Position numbers and translations under genes: made by a program. A DNA stretch of 8,713 nt from an uncultured Rhodocyclaceae bacterium (GTDB taxonomy: Bacteria; Pseudomonadota; Gammaproteobacteria; Burkholderiales; Rhodocyclaceae), in NCBI GenBank assembly GCA_937892345.1, contig CALAGF010000043.1:1-8713 (forward strand), written 5' to 3'. This document shows positions 1 to 5,831 of the stretch, piece by piece. A model generated the notes under the pieces. It did no database searches, was not told where the DNA came from, and was given only the letters and a program-made list of their open reading frames with translations. The stretch's first letter is position 1. Every line of letters begins with the position of its first letter.

Positions 1-2097
1 CCGTTTATCGTGACCTCATTTCTGGTCTGGGTCGACATGAAAGATGCCGAGCGACAGATGCTGATGGATCTGCTGCTCTCTCGCCTGCCGATCGGCACAA
101 TCATGACCGTGTTTGGTTTTACCATCGGCGTGGGTGTGCTGCACAAATTGTTCAAGCAGTATGTCGAAGGCCTGCTCGGCATGTCCGAACAATTACGCCT
201 GATGCTCGGTGCCAACCGCAATTTTCGGGTGACGCTGGCCGGGCCGCCGGAAGTGCAGCAACTCGCTCAAGTCGCCAATGATCTGGCTGCCCAGCGCGAC
301 GCCTTGATGGACGATGTCGAATCGCAGATCGCCAAAGCCAGCGCCTCGGTTGAGGAAGAAAAAAACCGCCTCGCGGCGCTGATGTCGGAACTGGCTCAGG
401 CAGTGGTGGTATGTAATCTCGACGGCCGCATCCTGCTCTACAACAACCGTGCCCGATTGCAGTTCAAGGCGCTTTCCCAAGGTCCCACATCGGTGGCTGG
501 CGGCGCATTGATCGGCTTGGGGCGTTCCATTTTTTCGATCCTGGAAAAGAGTCAGGTCGAGCATGCCGGCGAAGTGATTCGTCAGCGTCTGGGTGCTGGA
601 AAGAGCGCCATTTCCAATTTCATCACCACCACCCGTGGCGGGCAGTTGCTGCGTGCGCAGATGGTGCCGGTGATGGCTGCCGGTGGCGAAGCCGGTGAAC
701 AGGTCATGTCGGGCTATGTGCTGACGGTAGACAATATTACCAAGTCGCTGGAAGAGGAGTCACGGCGCGAAAAGGTGCTGCATTCGCTGACTGAAGGCAG
801 CCGTTCGGCCCTGGGCAGCATTCGAGCTGCAGTGGCAAACCTGATCGATTATCCGGATATGGACGCCGAATTGCGCGAGCGTTTTGTCAAAGTGGTTGAT
901 GATGAAGCCGCCCGCATGAGTCAGCGTCTGGATCAGACGATGAGCGAATTTTCCGATTCGATGAAGGGCCGCTGGCCGCTGGAAGATGTACTGGCGATCG
1001 ACATTGTGGCTGCGGCAGCCCGCCGTATCGATGACAAGCTGAAATTGCCGAGCAAGACCGAGGAGGTTGATGATGCCTTGTGGATCAAGGCGGACAGTTT
1101 TTCGCTGGTCTTTGCGCTGGTGTTTCTGGCTTCCCGGTTGCAGGACCACTACGAGCCGCGCGAACTGCGTTTCCGGGTGACCACAGAGGGCAAGCTGGCC
1201 TATCTTGACCTGATCTGGGCAGGGCCGGCGATGTCCTCGGAAACTTTCTATACGTGGGAAATGGATGCCATGGAGGCGGCTGGCGAAACGTCCCCGTTGA
1301 GCCTGCGTGATGTGATTGATCGTCATGGTGGCGAAATCTGGTACCAGCGTGAAAAAGCAGCGCACCGTGCCTTCTTCCGGTTCGTGCTGCCGATTGCCAC
1401 GCCGGAAATTGAACTGGATGACGAGCGGCGCAGCACGGGACGGCCAGAGTATTACGATTTCGACCTCTTCAAATTCGAAGACAAATCGATTGATCTTGAC
1501 CGCAAGCTATCCGCGCTCACCTACACGGTTTTCGATACCGAAACGACCGGGCTGGAGCCGTCGAATGGCGACGAGATCATTCAGATCGGCGCAGCACGTA
1601 TCGTCAATAACCGCCTGCTTCGCCAGGAAACCTTTAACCAGATTCTTGATCCCGAATGTCCGCTCAAGCCGGAGTCGATTCCGATTCACGGCATCACCGA
1701 AGACATGGTGCGCGGCCAGCCGACCATTGATGTCGTGCTCCCGGCCTTTCATGAATTTTGCGAAGAAACAGTGCTGATTGCGCATAACGCAGCGTTCGAC
1801 ATGCGCTTCCTGCAACTCAAGGAAGACCGGACGGGCGTGCGCTTTACTCAACCCGTGCTGGATACCCTGCTGCTCTCTGCGGTGGTGCATCCCAATCAGG
1901 AGTCACACAAGCTGGACGTGATCCTGGAACGGCTGGGCATTCATATCGACAGCCGCCACAACGCGCTGGAGGATGCTGTTGCTACCGGCGAGGTTTTCCT
2001 GAAGTTGGTCCCGCTGCTTGAAAGCATGGGCATAGAAACGGTCAGGCAGGCGCTGGAAGCATCGGAGAAAACCTACTTCGCGCGCGTCAAATACTGA
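1..2097 (+). CDS. Membrane-anchored PAS / degenerate histidine-kinase-like protein fused to DEDDh 3'-5' exonuclease (5' end cut off)
   Basis: The frame is open from base 1, so the true start is probably upstream; the first start codon in the window is GTG at 10, and residues below count from it. Domains in order: hydrophobic helix about 27-45 (a preceding membrane segment is probably lost at the edge), HAMP-like linker and coiled coil about 46-125, PAS-like domain about 118-245 with NLDGRILLYN, a HisKA/HATPase-like region about 250-463, and a DnaQ-type exonuclease about 500-670. The exonuclease keeps all DEDDh residues: D509 and E511 in FDTETTGL, D597 in AHNAAFDMRFL, H650 and D655 in RHNALEDA. 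It should therefore cleave single-stranded DNA or RNA, or small nucleotide substrates, 3' to 5'. The kinase-like part has no phospho-acceptor His where HisKA would have it, and no recognisable N or G1 box, though an RHGGEI segment like the G2 region remains. It is not replicative DnaQ, which is about 240 residues. The stop lies one base before the next ATG, suggesting co-transcription. Confidence 0.85.
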   Translation, partial: PFIVTSFLVWVDMKDAERQMLMDLLLSRLPIGTIMTVFGFTIGVGVLHKLFKQYVEGLLGMSEQLRLMLGANRNFRVTLAGPPEVQQLAQVANDLAAQRDALMDDVESQIAKASASVEEEKNRLAALMSELAQAVVVCNLDGRILLYNNRARLQFKALSQGPTSVAGGALIGLGRSIFSILEKSQVEHAGEVIRQRLGAGKSAISNFITTTRGGQLLRAQMVPVMAAGGEAGEQVMSGYVLTVDNITKSLEEESRREKVLHSLTEGSRSALGSIRAAVANLIDYPDMDAELRERFVKVVDDEAARMSQRLDQTMSEFSDSMKGRWPLEDVLAIDIVAAAARRIDDKLKLPSKTEEVDDALWIKADSFSLVFALVFLASRLQDHYEPRELRFRVTTEGKLAYLDLIWAGPAMSSETFYTWEMDAMEAAGETSPLSLRDVIDRHGGEIWYQREKAAHRAFFRFVLPIATPEIELDDERRSTGRPEYYDFDLFKFEDKSIDLDRKLSALTYTVFDTETTGLEPSNGDEIIQIGAARIVNNRLLRQETFNQILDPECPLKPESIPIHGITEDMVRGQPTIDVVLPAFHEFCEETVLIAHNAAFDMRFLQLKEDRTGVRFTQPVLDTLLLSAVVHPNQESHKLDVILERLGIHIDSRHNALEDAVATGEVFLKLVPLLESMGIETVRQALEASEKTYFARVKY

Positions 2098-2098
2098 A

Positions 2099-3154
2099 AT
2101 GGAAAGTGCCCCGGAAACGGGTTTGCCCTGTGGGCGCCTGTCCGCCTTCAGCCAAACGTTGGCGGCACAGGAAACGATAGCGGGCGTGCTTGCGCTGGTG
2201 CCCGATTTGCATCGGCTGCAGCGAGATCTGGCGATCGCAGGATTTTCCGGAGCGCTCGCTTGCCGTCTGATTTCTTCCCTGAATGATGCGTTGACCGAAA
2301 GCGTGATTCATTTGGTGGCGGCGAGACACCGTTTGCCGCCTGCCGCCTGGTGCTGGCTGGCGATGGGGTCGGAGGGCAGGGGAGAGCAGACGCTGGTCAC
2401 TGATCAGGATAATGGCCTGGTATTCGTGGCGTGTAATGCGCTCGAGGCTGCTGCGATGCGCGAACGTTTTCTGCCGTTTGCCAGCGAGGTGAATCAGCGG
2501 CTTGCTGATTGCGGTTTTCCACTCTGCCCGGGCAATATCATGGCGGGTAATCCGGATTGGTGTTTGTCGCTGCAAGAATGGGAAATGCGTTTTGTGGACT
2601 GGGTGCGCTGTCCTCATCCCGAAGCTTTATTAAATGCCAGCATTTTTTTCGATCTCAGGCCGTTGACCGGTGATCTCTCGCTGGGCAGGTCCTTGCGAAA
2701 ACTGCTGTTGCAACTGACCAGTGATACGCCGGCCTTTCTGCACCTGATGGCTGCAAATGCCTTGCATGCGGTGCCTCCGCTGGGATTTCTCGGGGATGTT
2801 GCGGTCGACGAGGCGAAAGGTGTGGATTTGAAAAAATCCGGAAGCCGGATTTTTGTCGATGTGGCCCGCATTTTGTCACTGGCGGCCGGGACGCCCGCAG
2901 TTAACAGTTTCGAGCGTCTGAGCGAGGCAGGCAGGGCGTCAGGTATGCCGCAGATGGAGGTGGCTGGTGCCCAGGCGGCATTGTCGAACATTCTGCGTTT
3001 GCGGCTTGCGCATCAGGCGATTCAGTCGCCCGGTGATAAAGCCGCCGTATTTTGCCCGGATGATTTGCATGATCTCGATCGGGTGGTATTGAAGGAGTCT
3101 TTGCATCTTGCCAAGCGCTTGCAGCAGCGGCTCAAGTTAAACTATTTGCTTTGA
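2099..3154 (+). CDS. DUF294 nucleotidyltransferase-like protein, stand-alone form
   Basis: This 351-residue protein matches the C-terminal half of the next gene product and lacks that protein's cNMP and CBS domains. A helical lead-in covers about 20-80, and the nucleotidyltransferase domain (DUF294 type, related to the GlnD/GlnE catalytic fold) about 80-195. It shows GSEGRGEQT at 90-98 and TDQDN at 101-105, the G-S and D-x-D pattern expected for metal and nucleotide binding. D185 in SIFFDLRP may be the third carboxylate. A DUF294 C-terminal helical domain runs to the end, with LKESLHLAKRLQQRLKLNYL. Over the core stretch (84-110) 20 of 27 residues match the paralogue (385-411). The ATG lies one base after the previous stop without a clear ribosome binding site, which suggests translational coupling. 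The substrate is unknown; protein nucleotidylylation is possible by analogy with GlnD/GlnE. It is cytoplasmic, with no signal peptide or membrane segment. Confidence 0.82.
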   Translation: MESAPETGLPCGRLSAFSQTLAAQETIAGVLALVPDLHRLQRDLAIAGFSGALACRLISSLNDALTESVIHLVAARHRLPPAAWCWLAMGSEGRGEQTLVTDQDNGLVFVACNALEAAAMRERFLPFASEVNQRLADCGFPLCPGNIMAGNPDWCLSLQEWEMRFVDWVRCPHPEALLNASIFFDLRPLTGDLSLGRSLRKLLLQLTSDTPAFLHLMAANALHAVPPLGFLGDVAVDEAKGVDLKKSGSRIFVDVARILSLAAGTPAVNSFERLSEAGRASGMPQMEVAGAQAALSNILRLRLAHQAIQSPGDKAAVFCPDDLHDLDRVVLKESLHLAKRLQQRLKLNYLL

Positions 3155-3158
3155 TTTA

Positions 3159-3168
3159 AGGGAAGAGG
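3159..3168 (+). promoter_or_regulatory. Ribosome binding site for the cNMP/CBS/DUF294 gene
   Basis: The purine run AGGGAAGAGG ends five bases before the GTG at 3174. It supports that start and suggests independent translation initiation after the 19-base gap, the longest gap between genes of the operon. Confidence 0.6.
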
Positions 3169-3173
3169 TCGCC

Positions 3174-5156
3174 GTGAATACACAACAAGATCACGCAGGC
3201 GCCGTTGCAGGGATGGATGTCGGTCAGGTCGAAGCCATGCTGCGTCAGGAGGGCCAGCGTCGTGCAGCGGGAAATACCAGCGCATTTCTGAAACGTTATG
3301 CGCCGTTCAACAAGATGAGCGATGCGGCAATACAGCGCTTTTCCGATAAGGCGCACATCGCTTTTTATCCTGCCGGCAGTCTGATCCTTGGGCCGGATTC
3401 CGGGAATGTCCGTTATTTCCATGTGATTGAATCCGGCAAGGTGCAAGCCCGTCAGGCGGGTGAAGTCACGGTGACCGAATATTCGATTCTCAGCCTGGGC
3501 GCCGGTGAGTGCTTCCCGATTGGCGCGGTGACGGCGGGTCGCCCGTCGACCAACACCTATACAGCGGTGGAGGATTCTTTCTGTTACCACTTGCCGGCTG
3601 AGGACTATCTGGCACTGATGGCCAGCAGCCCGGAGTTCAACCTGTTTTGTACGCAGTACATCGCCAGTCTGCTGGACCAATCGCGTCGCCAGCTGCAAGC
3701 GCAGTTTGCCCAGAAGGCGAGCGAGCAGCAGACGCTGAATTCGCCACTCGTTGGCATTGGCGCACGCAATCCGATGTCGGTGTCACCCGAGAGCGATTTG
3801 CGCTCGGCGCTGGAAATGATGTCCAAGGTCGGGATTGGCTCGATGGTGGTGGCGGATGCCGACAAGAAACCGGTGGGGATTTTTACCCGCAGTGATCTGC
3901 TTGATCGTGTCGTGCTGGCGGATTTGCCGCTCAGCAGCCCGATCAGTGCCGCGATGTCCGCATCGCCGTTCACGCTGGATGAGCATGCGACTGCCTACGA
4001 CGCCATGCTGGCCATGGCAACACACGGCATTCGTCACGTGCTGGTTACCGACCATCTGGGCAGGCTCTCAGGCGTGGTTTCGGAGCGCGACCTGTTTGCC
4101 CTGCAGCGTGTGGGTTTGCGGCAGATTCGCCAGACCATTGAATCGGCTCCGAATGTCGAGTCATTGCAGCAATCGGCCGCCGATGTGCGCCAACTCTCTT
4201 TCAACATGCTGGCGCAGGGGATTGGCGCAGAGCAATTGACCCAGTTCATTTCTGCGCTCAACGATGCCTTGACCCGTCGGGTGATCCAGCTGAATCTCGA
4301 GAAGCATCAGTTCGATGGTATCGACTGGGCCTGGCTTGCCTTTGGTTCAGAGGGCCGCGACGAACAGACATTCAGTACCGATCAGGATAATGGCATCGTC
4401 TTCACCGTACCCGAGGGTGAAACTCAGGAGGCGATCAGGTCGCGTTTCCTTGCCTTTGCGCTGGATACCAACAAGGATCTGGACCGGGTGGGCTTCCCGC
4501 TGTGCAAGGGCAATATCATGGCCAGCAATCCGGAATGGTGCATGACGCTGGATGAGTGGCGTGCCCAGTTCAGCAAATGGATTCGTACCCCGGAGCCAGT
4601 GGCCCTGCTCAATGCAACCATCTTTTTCGATTTCCGGCCGCTCTACGGCAAGGTGGAGTTGTCAGATGCGATGCGTCGCCATCTCTTGTCACATGCGTCG
4701 GCAACGCCGATCTTCCTGCAGGCGATGGCTCGCAATGCGCTTCAGGTCGGGCCGCCGCTGGGCAAGATCCGTGATTTCGTGACCGACCTTGAGGCAGATC
4801 ATCCGGGCAAGATCGATCTCAAGAAGTACGGTTCGCGGATTTTTGTGGATGTGGCGCGCATTTATGCGCTGGCTGCCGGCGTTCATGGCACCAACTCGAT
4901 TCAGCGTCTGCGCCTGGCTGCCCAGAAAATGAACATCAAAGGGGATGAAATCAATGCAGTCCTGGACGGCCTGAATTTCATTCAGCTCTTGCGCCTGCAG
5001 CACCAGTATCTGGAAGGCGAACCCGGGCGCCAGGGCGACAATCTGATTGATCCCGAGAAGCTCAATGAACTGGATCGCCGCATCCTCAAGGAGTCCTTCC
5101 GCCAGGCGCGCAAACTTCAGTCACGCCTCAAGCTCGATTACCAGGTAAATAACTGA
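3174..5156 (+). CDS. cNMP-binding-like / CBS pair / DUF294 nucleotidyltransferase protein
   Basis: This 660-residue soluble protein starts at GTG. Domains: Crp-like cyclic-nucleotide-binding fold about 40-155; CBS1 about 197-248; CBS2 about 256-313; DUF294 nucleotidyltransferase about 335-490, with GSEGRDEQT at 391-399, TDQDN at 402-406 and a possible third Asp (D486) in FFDFRPL; DUF294 C-terminal helical domain about 500-655. The CBS motifs GIFTRSD (235-241) and GVVSERD (300-306) match the G-h-x-S/T-x-x-D signature used to bind adenosine nucleotides, so AMP/ATP-type sensing is plausible. The phosphate-binding cassette of the cNMP domain is altered: FPIGAV at 114-119 replaces the usual F-G-E, and the following Arg is not in its normal place, so cAMP binding is doubtful. 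There is no helix-turn-helix, so this is not a Crp-type regulator. Proteins of this architecture commonly accompany VC_2705/DUF4212 symporters, as here. The likely role is a nucleotide-responsive transferase; its target is unknown. Confidence 0.9.
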   Translation: MNTQQDHAGAVAGMDVGQVEAMLRQEGQRRAAGNTSAFLKRYAPFNKMSDAAIQRFSDKAHIAFYPAGSLILGPDSGNVRYFHVIESGKVQARQAGEVTVTEYSILSLGAGECFPIGAVTAGRPSTNTYTAVEDSFCYHLPAEDYLALMASSPEFNLFCTQYIASLLDQSRRQLQAQFAQKASEQQTLNSPLVGIGARNPMSVSPESDLRSALEMMSKVGIGSMVVADADKKPVGIFTRSDLLDRVVLADLPLSSPISAAMSASPFTLDEHATAYDAMLAMATHGIRHVLVTDHLGRLSGVVSERDLFALQRVGLRQIRQTIESAPNVESLQQSAADVRQLSFNMLAQGIGAEQLTQFISALNDALTRRVIQLNLEKHQFDGIDWAWLAFGSEGRDEQTFSTDQDNGIVFTVPEGETQEAIRSRFLAFALDTNKDLDRVGFPLCKGNIMASNPEWCMTLDEWRAQFSKWIRTPEPVALLNATIFFDFRPLYGKVELSDAMRRHLLSHASATPIFLQAMARNALQVGPPLGKIRDFVTDLEADHPGKIDLKKYGSRIFVDVARIYALAAGVHGTNSIQRLRLAAQKMNIKGDEINAVLDGLNFIQLLRLQHQYLEGEPGRQGDNLIDPEKLNELDRRILKESFRQARKLQSRLKLDYQVNN

Positions 5157-5158
5157 TC

Positions 5159-5824
5159 ATGTTCGGTATCAAAAAACTGTTGTTCGGCAATGGGCCGAAC
5201 GAAAATCTGCCTGCCGATGTGCGGGCAGTCCTTGATCACTGGCAAAAGAATCAGGCAGCGCCGCTGGAGTCATCTCATTTCCTCACACGCTATGTCGTGA
5301 TTGATATAGCAACCGAGGGCAACACTGACGAGGAGAAACAACTCGTAGGCATCGCTGCCAGTGTCATGCATCAGGGGGTGATTTCTCCGGAAGAAAGCAT
5401 TTATGTCGATTTGTTGGCGTCGACCGCTGATCCTGATGCGGTCGACCGGCAATTGGCCGCATTTTTGCTGTTCGTCGGCAAGTCGCCGTTAGTGGCTTAC
5501 CACGTGGCTTTTGCCAACGAGTATCTGCAGCAGATCTTGAAAGCACGTCTGGGTATTGCTTTCAGTCCTCGATGGGTTGATCTCGCATGGTTGCTGCCGG
5601 CGATGTTCAGCGATATCAGCCACAAGCCGTTGCCGCTGGATGAATGGTTGCTTGCATTTGGTCTGGATGTAGGGACGGGGCGTCGCTCGGTCATGGAGAA
5701 CACCCTCCTGCTCGGCCGCCTTTTGCAAATGCTGGTTGTGAAGGCGCATGGCAAGGGGGTCGATACTGTCGGCTCGCTGATCGACGAAAGCAAGGCCAGC
5801 AATTACCTGCGTCGTACGCACTGA
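5159..5824 (+). CDS. DnaQ-like exonuclease-fold protein, probably catalytically inactive
   Basis: This 221-residue protein has a DEDDh exonuclease layout covering about 43-195, but the catalytic set is mostly gone. Compared with the exonuclease domain of the first gene, YVVIDIATEG (45-54) keeps D49 but has A51 for Glu; AYHVAFANEYL (113-123) has A119 for Asp; and RRSVMENT (175-182) has R176 for His and N181 for Asp. D141 in WVDLAWLL matches the secondary conserved Asp. The fold therefore seems preserved while metal-dependent catalysis should be lost, pointing to a binding or regulatory role. DnaQ-like proteins of this size are commonly found beside CBS/DUF294 proteins and VC_2705 symporters, so the context is typical. 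The ATG lies two bases after the previous stop with only a weak AGGT upstream, which suggests translational coupling. There is no signal peptide, so it should be cytoplasmic. The reading frame is intact, without stops or frameshifts, arguing against simple decay. Confidence 0.8.
   Translation: MFGIKKLLFGNGPNENLPADVRAVLDHWQKNQAAPLESSHFLTRYVVIDIATEGNTDEEKQLVGIAASVMHQGVISPEESIYVDLLASTADPDAVDRQLAAFLLFVGKSPLVAYHVAFANEYLQQILKARLGIAFSPRWVDLAWLLPAMFSDISHKPLPLDEWLLAFGLDVGTGRRSVMENTLLLGRLLQMLVVKAHGKGVDTVGSLIDESKASNYLRRTH
5419..5446. repeat. Perfect 9-bp inverted repeat inside the inactive exonuclease gene
   Basis: GTCGACCGC at 5419-5427 and GCGGTCGAC at 5438-5446 are exact reverse complements separated by 10 bases, so the mRNA could form a GC-rich hairpin. 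Each arm also contains the palindrome GTCGAC. It lies within coding sequence with no U-run after it, so it is not an intrinsic terminator. It may be chance in GC-rich DNA. Confidence 0.5.
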
Positions 5825-5831
5825 CATCCCG

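Noticed and set aside
193..1890. Several long open frames on the minus strand and in other + frames inside the first gene
   Set aside because: They lie fully within a strongly supported coding frame, carry no recognisable domains, and are typical side frames of GC-rich genes. The same applies to those inside the other large genes.
1..2097. Annotation as DNA polymerase III epsilon subunit (dnaQ)
   Set aside because: Only the C-terminal 170 residues are DnaQ-like; the membrane anchor, PAS and kinase-like parts and the operon context do not fit the replicative proofreading subunit.
3174..5156. Crp/Fnr-type transcription regulator
   Set aside because: The cNMP-like fold is followed by CBS domains and a nucleotidyltransferase, with no DNA-binding helix-turn-helix.
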